Shown: positions 12,353 to 23,800 of the stretch, one piece after another
Layout of the letters: each line of letters starts with the position of its first letter
How positions within the stretch are numbered: position 1 is the stretch's first letter
Notes under the pieces: model-generated
Told to the model about the DNA's origin: nothing
What the model saw: only the letters and a program-made list of their open reading frames with translations
Databases searched by the model: none
Source of the DNA: Owenia fusiformis
Taxonomy: Eukaryota; Annelida; Polychaeta; Sabellida; Oweniidae
Direction of reading: 5' to 3'
DNA length: 64,000 nt
NCBI GenBank assembly: GCA_903813345.2
Contig: CAIIXF020000001.1
Span: 47,447,885-47,511,884, forward strand
Translations under genes and position numbers: made by a program

Positions 12353-15001
12353 TTCTTTTATCAAAAAAGCTGATAAAAATAATTCATATTCTAATATTTT
12401 GAAATATGAAGGCGACTAGATGATTGTCATTAGTCTCCTACTTCGTGATTTCATTTCCAACGTTCGGAGTACTCGACATCTGGAAACAACGTTGATTAGA
12501 TGAAAAGATACGTGTATGGCGTAATTGTTAATCAATCAACTTCTATTTACACATTCCTTTCTTATAAATGAATAATAATGTCAACATTAATAACTATTGG
12601 CAATTCATTACGGTGTAAATACCTTACCGCATATGTAAATCTTCATATTTAATAACCCCTGATATGTCATAAGAATTATGTTTTAGGGGTAATCAAAATT
12701 TTTACAATTATAGCTTAGGGGGTATGTTTTTATAAAAGAAAACAAAAGTTGTTTTACTCATATCTGTTACAATATGTTATAGCAAAACAGTTGGCTTCGT
12801 CGCATGGACCTCGTCGCTATGGAAAAAGCCCCCTCGCCAACATCGATAAACATTCGAATGACCAGCACAATATTGACATTTCACTGGTCAAAGTCCTAAA
12901 CACGAACACATTATCTAGTAGCAAATTTTAGTATTCAACCTCGATTATGGATGATTTCTTTTTTGTTCGACAATGGCAAGGTTATTGAAATTCTATGAAA
13001 ACATCGTCTACAGTTTGTCTTCAATTAAACCTTTGTACCTTTATACTTCCTTTATTGCTTTTTTGTTGGGAATGTTTAAAATAGCTGTATATCGCTCTGA
13101 CGTACAGCTGAACTACATTTCGTACTTAGGCCTAATTGAATTGTTCGATCTGTACATTTACTTGCGACTGGCATGGACTATTGAATAAAATGGTAACTTT
13201 TTCTTCATATTGGTGGTACCTTAACTACCATTTCCAATCGAATTGATCTCGCTTCTAGAAAAGGTAGCTAATGTTAATCTACAAAAAGGCTTTTACAAGG
13301 ACATAACTTGGCGTATTGTACATAATGCCCAAATTACAAAATGACATTTATATCTTATCTACATTCAATTTGTTAAATAAATACAAATATCATACCTGCT
13401 GTACACACCACGTTAGTTTCATATAGATGTATAATTGAAATCATTCTGTTTTTCCAGTGAGATGATACTTTTTCTATGAAAGAACATTATCCAATATAGC
13501 CATATAATATGTTAGCGTATATATACGATTTCTGTATTAATTCTGCTTTCTAATTACAACTGAACTGAGATAACCACGCTGTGTATTTGTAAATATATAC
13601 TGGTTTGTATCCAGAGCCAATTGTACCTGTCCAGAGATGCCTACTGTTGGCTGTTTAATAATACCAGAAACAATAGCACTAGCGTCTGGTTATATCGCAC
13701 ACCTATTGATCTACATCTAAACATTCCTGCTTTGCCATTATGTACTTGTACATACTTACTTCTATCCTAGAGATTCAATCCATAGGCTTGTCTGGCCGTG
13801 GAATTTTCTATTTCATATCATAGTGTCCTTATCGTTTAAGTAGCAGGTACACGGTTCATGTTGCTAGGTCAATAACATCTTTAATTGTGTGCACTTTTTA
13901 TAGGCTGACAAAAAAGGCTGACAAAAAGGCTTATAATACGTATATTACATGCTAACATTTCTGATTCAATAGATTTTTTGCCGTATCTTAGGGATTAACA
14001 TACTCTAAAATTGTCTAATAGATATTCCCATGACAATCGACCGTCTTGCTTAATGAATTAAATAACGTCTTTCTACCGTTTTCCATCTTTTCTGAATTCC
14101 TCATTTAGCAAATTGAAGGAAGTAACACAAATAGCCAATATTCGATGAAATCATGCATGTCATTGTTTAGACAGATGCTCGACGAATTACAATAAATGGA
14201 TAATGCCATACAGTTCCACCTTTATAGATTCCCTTGCAAGAAGGCTCATCGCAGTTATGGAAATGGTCATATGACGTTATTCATTTTGAGATAAGATAAT
14301 ACTCAAGAAAAAATGATAATAACAAGATTGATGAGAGCTTAGACAATACACGTTAAACATACAATAAAACGACATCGCCACACAAGCCCATCCTTTCCCA
14401 CTCGGAGAGGTACATTGAATGATACAACCATATTATTGTTCAGATACTTGAAGGTACAATATAAACAAAGCCGTCACATAATATAATAATCAACATAAAT
14501 ACGAACATTATCCTGTGATAGATGTATAACTGAAAATTTCTTCGACCACGCCATTGACTGAAACCAAAGACATTCACCATTCGATTTTCTTGTTAAATAA
14601 CTAAAGAGATAACAAGAAGATTCGCATATATTGAATCAAAGTGGACATCATAGGGCAGTGTATGCTTCTCTTTTACTTGATATGTTGTATGTGTCTAAGT
14701 AAGAACCTTGTCGATAGCTACCTAGTATCCATTCCCATTAAAACAACATATAAGGGGGATTAACGATAAATCTATGGTTAATCTATAATGTTATCAGGCT
14801 ACTATAGAAACCGGTGTAATGAAATGATAAATACCTATAAAGGAAGTGTTGAAACAGTTCTCTTCAAGTTTTCAATTTCACTACAAGTCGATATGTTATC
14901 CTATTTAACTTTTCCTAATAATCATGGAACGGCATATTTAGTCAATGTAATCTAAAGGAAATAATTATTCAAAAATATTATACAAGGCATTAACATGCAA
15001 A
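12353..15001. other. Intergenic, unassigned
   Basis: Short open frames (for example 12749-12931, 12973-13188) lack any recognisable motif or clear coding signal. A tiny direct repeat (aaaggctgac) sits near 13903-13930. I see nothing else. Confidence 0.5.
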
Positions 15002-15117
15002 ATGTCACCACCTGCCATTTGTCAAAGACGCCGCACGCCTAACACCAACCACCGCCTTAAAAAATTGTAGACTATAGCAGTATGTCACCACTTGTGGTGG
15101 TGAAGTGGTGACATAAA
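15002..15117. repeat. Small inverted-repeat element (TGTCACCAC ends) with inner hairpin
   Basis: TGTCACCACCTGCC at left faces GGTGGTGAAGTGGTGACA at right; an 11-bp perfect stem (TGTCACCACTT/AAGTGGTGACA) lies near 15083-15113. Related fragments (ctgccattt, caccaacc, gactatag) occur near 6655-6760. Confidence 0.5.
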
Positions 15118-15521
15118 AATGAAGATATTTTGATAAAACATTACTTGATTTCCTACGAGAATAAAATATGTTGCGCTTGATAGAGAGTTTACAAAAAGGC
15201 ACAGCAAAACATTGTATTCAGGAACGCATTTAGTTTGTCACTTTTTTATATTATTGTATATACATTGAGGGGACATATCCTCGATTCCCATTGGATTCTA
15301 GCACTTTGATCACTAAGATCTCTAGAACGGGATACGCGTAACATTTATCATAATTCAAATGAAGTATTGTACTTGAGATAATTCTATGATAATGCTATTT
15401 TGTGTATATTATGCGATTTTAATCATATCAATAGTCAAATTATGATGACAAATACAATGTGCTTGGAACTATATCGCCCTTTCAACCTTCAAGGCGACAT
15501 TGATCTAAAATGATGACCTTG

Positions 15522-15870
15522 ACATCTCCATGGTCACAACATTGCAAGGATGACCTTCAGTGAGCCTAAAACTGCAAATAACTGCACTTTCACCGTTCTA
15601 ACTCCACAGAAAGGCAAAGGTCTGCAGTTCCGCCGAGTTCGAGCCCACGTCCAGGAAAGAATTGCTTGTTGTGAACTGAACTGAACTGAACTGAACATCT
15701 CCATGGTCACAACATTGCAAGGATGACCTTCAGTGAGCCTAAAACTGCAAATAACTGCATTTTCACCGTTTTAACTTCACAGAAAGGCAAACGACTGCAG
15801 TTACCCCGAGTTCGAGCCCACGCTCAGGCAAGAATTGCTTGTTGTGTTAGGAAATTCAGGGTGTTTGACC
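15522..15870 (+). repeat. Tandem duplication (173-bp period) of a SINE-like unit with (GAACT)n spacer
   Basis: Copies start at 15522 and 15695 with ACATCTCCATGGTCACAACA and run about 150 bp at roughly 90% identity. Each contains GAGTTCGAGCCCACG, resembling a pol III B box (GGTTCGANNCC). A GAACT-type pentamer tail (about 15673-15694) separates them. A tRNA-derived SINE is possible, but no convincing A box is seen. Confidence 0.5.
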
Positions 15871-15983
15871 GAGTGGTCTTCAATAACTTCAACAGTTTGT
15901 GGTGTGTTGTGTGGTGCGTGGCAATAGTAGATGCTGTGCTGAACATCAGTTTCACAGTTTCATTACAAAGTGGTGGTCAATAA

Positions 15984-17374
15984 TTACTTTTCAGTAAGCG
16001 TTTAGTGTTTCAGTTGCTGCGCTTGCGTCATACAAGGTGATATCAATGACAAAGGGTTTCTTATTTGAGGGGTTCCAACTTCTCTTTCATGGTTACATAT
16101 GTAAACTTACGGCCAGTTTAATAGAGATCACATGTTTACACACAATTCAAGTGATATTTTCACCTTTGTGGTAAACGAAATACAATACAAAACAAAACAA
16201 TCACCGTCTGGAGGGATTACTTCCGAGTGAATATTCGCGCATCTGATCTCACCGGTGTCATTATTTGGACTAGCTAACCATAGTGTTTCTCCTAGAAGCC
16301 AATAAACACGCTGAGTAATAATCAAGATTCCACGATGGTTAAAATATATACCTGCAATTAATGTATTTTATTTAATAAGTCCAAAGGTCATCATGTAAAC
16401 CTTGTTAAGACCTGGCTATTGTGCGCTGGAATAAGTAAATGATTTGCGAAAACTCGTTACAGTCATTAACAAGATGAATCGGGAAAACACATCATACGTT
16501 ACGTTCGTACGTAATTATAATGTAATTGCAACGCTACACTTCCAAGTGATCGCGACATCTTACCTAAATTATTTATAAATCATTTTTGTTTGAACTGAAT
16601 CAACTGATAGCTATGGCTACACGCAATGCTTCTGCTTCATACATACCTGTATTTGAAGTAAGGTAGTTAGTGATATATGTGGGTTTGTTTCTGAAATCAA
16701 AGTCCAATTTCATGTCCATAAATTACTTTATAATCCATAATGTAATAACGTTTTGGTTTCAGCATTCACTTTCGTATCGACTCCGCTATTCAAGCCTTAT
16801 GAATATAGAGCTAAACGTTAGCTATCAATAGGTGCCTATACAAGTTAGTTTCTAGGACTACATAGATCCTAATGTACACACCATTCTTACGCATAATATA
16901 CTTGCTTTTGTAAAGGTACTTTCTTCAAATATTTAATTAAGACGGGACTTGGTTTACAATGTCAGTAATGTTTAGTGCTCTTTTAGGACTACTGTTTATT
17001 CTTCCAGACGTGACTTCGGTAGGGTTGGCATACGCTGTTTTGCAATTACTGTTTATCGCATTGAAAATATGCATTAAATATTTATCGCAATTAACGTTAC
17101 CACGTTATGAGAGCAAAATTGGTCGCGATGAAGCAATCGATGCAAAGTTTGAATGCTTTTGCAAAATATCTATAAATAACGTAAATTGTTCAATTTGTTG
17201 ATGGAAACAAAAGTCAGTCACTAGTTCATAGGGTCTCAACGTACTACCCATCATTTTAAACCAGTGTGTTCCTTCAGTCATATGGCCATGGATTCCTTGA
17301 TGGATCAAGATTCGTATTACCGAGCCACCGTGTCTCCACAACAATATGGCCTGCCTTCCGGTAACAAGTTCTCG
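15984..17374. other. Intergenic, unassigned
   Basis: No gene, repeat family or RNA recognised. The open frame 16959-17201 is hydrophobic at its start but has no family signature. Confidence 0.5.
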
Positions 17375-17537
17375 TAGGATATTTATAGGATATCGTATGA
17401 TTTTGAGGAATATCATTTTTATCTACGAGGTGATATTGATATCTGCACGAGAGAGCATAGCGAACGAGTGCATATATCAATATCACCGAGTAGATTAAAA
17501 AGATATTCTGAAAAAATCATCGGATGTTCTTATTATC
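17375..17537. repeat. Hairpin repeat family, copy C
   Basis: AGGATATCGTATGATTTTGA at left pairs with AAAAAATCATCGGATGTTC at right; the centre has CACGAGAGAGCATAGCGAAC. It is the most diverged of the three copies. Confidence 0.6.
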
Positions 17538-18587
17538 CTACACTTACAAGGAGTGTACTCAATGGTACTAAATGTATTTATCATTGCAAAATGAATTTCA
17601 TGCCAAATGGAGTCAATTTATATAGTCAAAATATATTGTAGTATTTCTTTGTTCCACTTTGATTTCTTTCGTGTTTTGCATTTCAGCAGCCATCCTGCAG
17701 CAAAAATGATACCAGTATGAGGATTGCTTGTCTGATGGCATTTTCTTAGAATTTGACATGTGCGGCCATTGTCATATGTGACATTATAATTAAAACGCAA
17801 TTAATTGGTTGCCTAGTAACAAAGGAAGTAAACTTACATGGTTTAACATTCAAAATTCAAAGAAATATAGTGGTCAAGACTTGCGAAACAAGAAAAATGG
17901 CGGTAACATTTAGGGCTGAAAGTTGCCATGTGCGAATACCGTTCCGGGTGGCAGGGTCGCTGTATTAAAAACTATCTAGAAAACTATACAAAATATATCA
18001 TTTCTCCATGAAATTAATACACAAAGTAGTTAGGTTGTTGGTCTTTATTATTGGAAAGTTTAAAGTTATTTTATCAAAAACCAACAAAAATAGAGCAGGG
18101 CGTCCAAGACTTTTGGATCACCCCTCGTAGCAGTTCTTTTTCATCCATCTGTATTTTGCCAAGGCTCAAATGATAACAAAATGTAACAAGTCCACTTATT
18201 TGGTTGCCTTGGTAATAGATATTGGCAGAAATGTGTTGGAACTCATGCCATGTTTGTATATTTTCACAGTAAAGAAGTCAGTCTGAACTGCAGTCGTAAA
18301 TAAGTTAAAAATCTGTCACTGACGCTGAACGTCGAATACCGTCCATAAACGTTGGAGAACTTAACAAGACTATAACTTCTGGTGGTGACATAACAATGTG
18401 CAGCAAAATTTAGTTGTGACAAAATGGACGTAGAAAATCGAAAATTGCCGCATCTCTTTACCAGATTGATTTACATGCTTGGTCTATAAAAGACCCCATC
18501 TAAATATGTTTTTTTCATTCATTTTCTACTTTTCATAACATTAAACGTTTTTTGAAAAAAAATTTAAATGAAATTTTTTTTCAGATT
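17538..18587. other. Intergenic, unassigned
   Basis: No gene or repeat family recognised between hairpin copy C and the minisatellite. Confidence 0.5.
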
Positions 18588-19358
18588 TTCTATTGTTGTT
18601 GCAGTCCTAAATGCATATATAAAGCAGATGACTGTCTATTGCTGTACTGCAGTCCTAAATGCATATATAAAGCAGATGACTGTCTATTGCTGTACTGCAG
18701 TCCTAAATGTATATATAATGCAGATGATTGTCTATTGTTGTACTGCTGTCCTAAATGTATATATAAGGCAGATGACTGTCTATTGTTGTACTGCAGTTCT
18801 AAATGTATATATAAGGCAGATGACTCTCTATTGCTGTACTGCAGTCCTAAATGTATATATAATGCAGATGATTGTCTATTGTTGTACTGCTGTCCTAAAT
18901 GTATATATAAGGCAGATGACTGTCTATTGTTGTACTGCAGTCCTAAATGTATATATAAGGCAGATGACTCTCTATTGTTGTACTGCAGCCCTAAATGTAT
19001 ATATAAGGCAGATGACTGGTTATTGTTCTACTGCTGTCCTAAATGTATCTAATGCAGATGACTGTCTATTGTTGTACTGCTGTCCTAAATGTATCAAAGG
19101 CAGATGGCTGTCTATTGCTATACTGCAGGCCTAAATGTATATAGAAAGCAGATGACTGTCTATTGTTGTACTGCAGTCCTAAATGCATCTAATGCAGATG
19201 ACTGTTTATTGTTGTACTGCTGTCCTAAATGTATCTAATGCAGATGACTGTCTATTGTTGTACTGCAGCCCTAAATGTATATATAAAGCAGATGACTGTC
19301 TATTGTTGTACTGCAGTTCTAAATGTATCTAATACAGATGACTGTCTATTGTTGTACT
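18588..19358 (+). repeat. 48-bp minisatellite, about 16 units
   Basis: The unit is GCAGTCCTAAATGTATATAT plus AARGCAGATGACTGTCTATTG and TTGTACT. Because 48 is divisible by three, two frames stay open for 166-188 codons, with 16-residue repeats such as SPKCIYKADDCLLLYC. Some units near 19040-19230 and at 19320 are 44 bp (TATC for TATATATA), which breaks those frames. Nothing indicates translation. Confidence 0.9.
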
Positions 19359-19677
19359 TAAGAGATTATTTGTCACGATGTACTTTACTATTGGTACCAT
19401 ACCACCAGATGATGCGGGTTGTGATCTTTACAAAATTATTCAGTTTTGTTGAGTCATTTTCAATGGATTTCTAGACATCAGGCGCTTTCGCGACAATCGT
19501 AACCGTTGTTTCCCGCTCCTAGCGAATCAGTCAAAAGTTTATTTACAACCAGTTTCAAATATCCCATCGTCAGATTGCTATCTGCTTCGTATTCTTCTAT
19601 TTTAGTTGTACTTAATGATAGGGTCTCGATTTCGACATATCCGCACTTTTATCTACAATAACTTGATTGGTCAATCT

Positions 19678-20110
19678 GGACTAGATGCGAGTAGAAATAA
19701 TCTTTACTTACGTCATTAAATATTCGAAATTCAGTCAAAGTGATGTCATATTTGAAATCTACATGTAAAAGTACATCTAGAAATATGGTTTCGAAAATTG
19801 TTTATCAACTTTGAAAATATAATTTTTTTCTAGTTCGGGTTGATTCCCCATAGACCCCATGTTACAAAATCACAAAAACTGAAATAATTGTTCTTGTATT
19901 AGACAGATATCATTTTCTTTAACTGGAGATATTTTAATTTGCATTACTATTAGATACATAAAGGGTGATATGAGATATGAAAATCGAGCCACTAAAACAG
20001 ATTTAATTTAAGTTAAAGGGAACTTTCTACTATACCCGCCATGCTATCAGACCCGAACGAGCCACCTAGTGGTGAAACTGGTAACTACCTACTCGCTTGT
20101 GCGTTATTGG
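19678..20110 (+). repeat. Dispersed repeat, copy 1 (about 430 bp), uninterrupted
   Basis: Shares about 85% identity by eye with 23727-25178 once the 1038-bp insertion there is removed. It starts GACTAGATGCGAGTAG and ends ...CTGGTAACTACCTACTCGC; the ends form a weak 11-bp inverted pair (GATGCGAGTAG). It lies just upstream of the tetraspanin first coding exon. Confidence 0.75.
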
Positions 20111-20451
20111 CAATTGGTTAATGATTGGTCAGTTATCTAAATTCTTTATTCTAAAATGAAATTAAGATAACAAGGGAAACATATGCATGCTTTTAGAAGA
20201 TTTCAACATTTTAGGTGACCCTACGTATGTACAACAGAACAGCCATTGTATATTATATTCGGGAGACGTGCGATAATCAAATAAATTTCGGTTTACAGAA
20301 AATTCCAGTATTTACCTCCAAGGAAATGTTGTTTGATGATTTAATTGAAATCTCAAGAAAATCGCTATGTTTACAATTTTTCTATTGTTCACATTATTTG
20401 GATTCACGTGGAAAATAAAAGTTTACCTGACCATGTCTGTTGTAGCGACAA

Positions 20452-20544
20452 CGTATGCAAAGATATGAGAGGCAACGTTTTGAAAGTTTATTTCGTCAAT
20501 TCCGAAAAAGAATGAATCAAGCTCTGTTTAAAAAGCAATATACG
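20452..20544 (+). other. Candidate 5' untranslated exon of the tetraspanin with a short basic upstream frame
   Basis: An ATG at 20452 opens 31 codons rich in Arg/Lys/Gln (MQRYERQRFESLFRQF...) across a good donor (gaa|gtaagtaaac near 20545). An acceptor-like ttttcag at 20769-20775 lies 31 bases before the tetraspanin ATG. A spliced 5' UTR is therefore plausible, with this as an upstream frame; unproven. Confidence 0.25.
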
Positions 20545-20806
20545 AAGTAAGTAAACTATGATCTATATCTTTTTTAATTTTGTTACTTCAATTTAAAATC
20601 TCGTCATTTTATAACTAGAAATTGGAAATAATCATGCTTATTCCTAAAAAATTATACTTTTGTAGGAGCGGATGTGGTATGCATTCAGAATGCATCAGTT
20701 AGGAAATGAAAATCAAAGTTCTTTACTTAGAATCAAGCTTATTTCAGTTATCGAATTTATTCATTCCATTTTCAGCTCTTAAATAAGATACCTGAGACAT
20801 AAAGCG

Positions 20807-23800
20807 ATGGGTTCTGGTGCAAAGGCAACCGCGTCACGAAAATTCATGCTTGTATTTAATAATGCTTTTCTGGTAAGTGTTGCTTATTAATACAACAGTA
20901 TCCACCAACACACGGCATCTTTCCCATTTTTTCTCATTTGGTTGAAGAAAATAAGTTACGGCTATAGTTTAAGCCCTGGACTCAGTTCAGATCTGACTGA
21001 TTCATTCCTTCGAGTGTGAAGTTTAGGAAATAACGCCTAAGTGGAATGAATCAGAATGCATTAAGGTCTTTGCATCAAACATAGAACTTAAGTTCTTTTC
21101 ACACATTGCAAAATATTTTCTACAAAATCACCTATGAGAAAGTGAAAGTTTTCGCAAGGATCAAGTTTGCAAAGCATTAATTTCAATATCAAGTTTCAAC
21201 GAATGACCTTATGTGAATTATTGGTTATAAAATGCAGTGCAGATATATGAAATACTTTGGATTGACTGGAATCGGACACATCTTTCTTAGCTATGTGTGA
21301 TATATCGATAGCACAGTCAACCTATTTTAAAGCAAGAAGAGGGGTTGCTTTAGATGCATTCCACCACCAAATGAAAACCTACAACGAAATATTAAAACCA
21401 ACGTTTGGTACATTTGGACATATATTGTTCGGAGTTCGATATACCTTATATGTCAAATTATCGTATATGCGGTTAGATCTACAATTATTTAGTGTAGTGT
21501 CATTTCAAAAAATGAGCAAACGGTAATTGCATCAGTATTGTCATTTGAACGTTATTATATATGCAGATATCCAAGGTGTCATCTCTAATCTTAGCAATCG
21601 TAAAGCAACGGGTGTAGACCAAATACCAAATGAATTCATTAAATATTCTAAAGATACTTTAATCAAACCATTATTAGATCTCTTTACCCTTATTAAAATG
21701 TATGAAACCATTCCAGATGAATGGAAATATGGCTTATTGAAACCCTTGCACAAATGTGGCGATTTAGAAACGCTTGATAATTATAGAGGGATAACGATCA
21801 CATCTAATGTTTACAAAGTCTTCTCAAGCCTTATAGAATCGAAAATGATGTCATACCTTCAGGAAAATAACCTCCTTGGCAATCTACAAGGCGCTTTCCA
21901 AAAAGGACATCGCTTAGAAAATCATATTTTTACTCTGAAAGGAATATGTGGTATCCGTAAATCACAGCGTTTAAAGACTTATTTAGCTTTTATCGACATC
22001 TCAAAAGCCTTTGATGTCTTGGATAGAGATATGCTTTTTATAAAATTATGGGAAAAGGGCATACACGGTAAACTTTGGAGAACTCTCAGACACCTATACT
22101 CTAATGTTCAAAACAAAGTTATTTTTGGCAATTTTTGCACTGACTGGTTTGAATCTGATGTTGGTGTCAAGCAAGGATGCATTCTCTCTCCAACTCTCTT
22201 TTTAATTGTGATGTCAGACCTTGAAAACAGCTTGATGAAAACTAATCTCGGTGTTAATCTTGATAATGAGCGTATTCCATGCTTGCTATTTGCTGATGAC
22301 ATTGTTCTCTTAGGAAAAGATGAAAACGATTTGAAAATGCTTCTCCAAACTGTAAATACTTTTGGTATTAAATGGGGCTTTAAATTCAGTAGGAAAAAAT
22401 CAAAAATTATGGTGATAGGAAAGCACATTGACCGTGAAAAGATCTGGAAATTGGGCGATCTTAACCTAACCGAGGTGACTGATTATAAATATCTTGGTTA
22501 TATGTTTCATAAAAACCTAAGAGACTCACATCATATTAATAATTTTGTGAAGGAAAAGGCACGTAAAATGTATAATTATACCTCAGCAACCCTTACAAAA
22601 CATTGCAATGTCAATCGAATTGAATTTGGAAACACTATATACAAGTCAATGCTCGAACCAGCGATACTTCACAGCTGCTCAATATGGTCTACCCTAACGA
22701 AAGAATCAAATAAAACCCTTAAGTCTATCCAATATAGAGCAGCTCAAGCAGTACTTCAATTAAAATGCAAACCTGCCCACTCCGCTTTGATTGGAGATCT
22801 TGGTTGGAGCCCTATATGTGGAATTTATGAAAAACGCCTTATTGATTATTTTATATATCTAAAGTACAAAGCTTGTAAGACTTCCCTCTCACATAAAATA
22901 TTTTGCTCGCTCATGAAGCGCTTTGAACAAGATAATGAAGCTTCGTGGAAGTATGTATCTAATGTTAAAGAATTACTGTGTAAACGAGGTCTCGATGATG
23001 TAATTTATAGAAGAGATTGTGATTGGTATGACAACTATTTGTCTATTTGCAAGGATGAATATGTTAATGAGTTTCACTCTAGTATTAAGGAATATAGCTC
23101 CTTAAAATTTTATTCAAAAATCAAGAAACACACTAATTTAGAGAACTACCTGAAACAAAACAATGACTTCTATGGATCAAAGCTCAAATTCTTAGCAAAA
23201 TGTAACAAATTTGCTCTTTATTCCAATTATGAATCACAAAGAAAGACAGATGGAAAATGCATATTATGTAAAGATAATGTAGATGACTCTATCCAGCACA
23301 GACTTGTAGAATGTTATTTCTTTAACAAAGAAAGAACACACTTCTATTGTAAGTTACTAGACAAATGCAATGAGAATGTGTTTAATTATTTTATATCCTG
23401 TACCTCAGAAAATAAACTCTATTTTATGTTAGGTGGTGATGTTCTCAGTCAATGGGGGCACGATCAATTTTATATTGTAGATGGACTGGTAAAACAGTTT
23501 TTAACAAAGATCTTTAAACCTGACTTATAAGAACGATTTTAGATATTTTAATGATCGTGTATGTATTTTGACTGTAGACGCACCTAAATACTTTTAGTGT
23601 GCCACTGATTTAAAAGTGTACGTCTAAATAATAAATAAATAAATAAATAATATAGATTAACACTTCCCATGTTCTCTTTTTTGATAACGTAAACAACAGT
23701 TACAAGTTGCAAGTTGCAATCTAATAGACTAGATGCGAGTAGAAATAATCTTGATTTACGTCATTAAATATTAAAAATCCAGTCAAAGTCAAAGTGATGT

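Noticed and set aside
15640-15655. tRNA gene suggested by GTTCGAGCC
   Set aside because: No acceptor stem, D arm or anticodon arm can be folded around it; at most a SINE B box.
18552-19134. Two overlapping open frames of 166 and 188 codons with Cys-rich 16-residue repeats
   Set aside because: They are a by-product of a 48-bp minisatellite; both frames are open at once and units of other lengths break them. No start context or splice evidence.
18588-19358. CRISPR-like array of repeats
   Set aside because: The repeats are contiguous without unique spacers, and the genome is eukaryotic.
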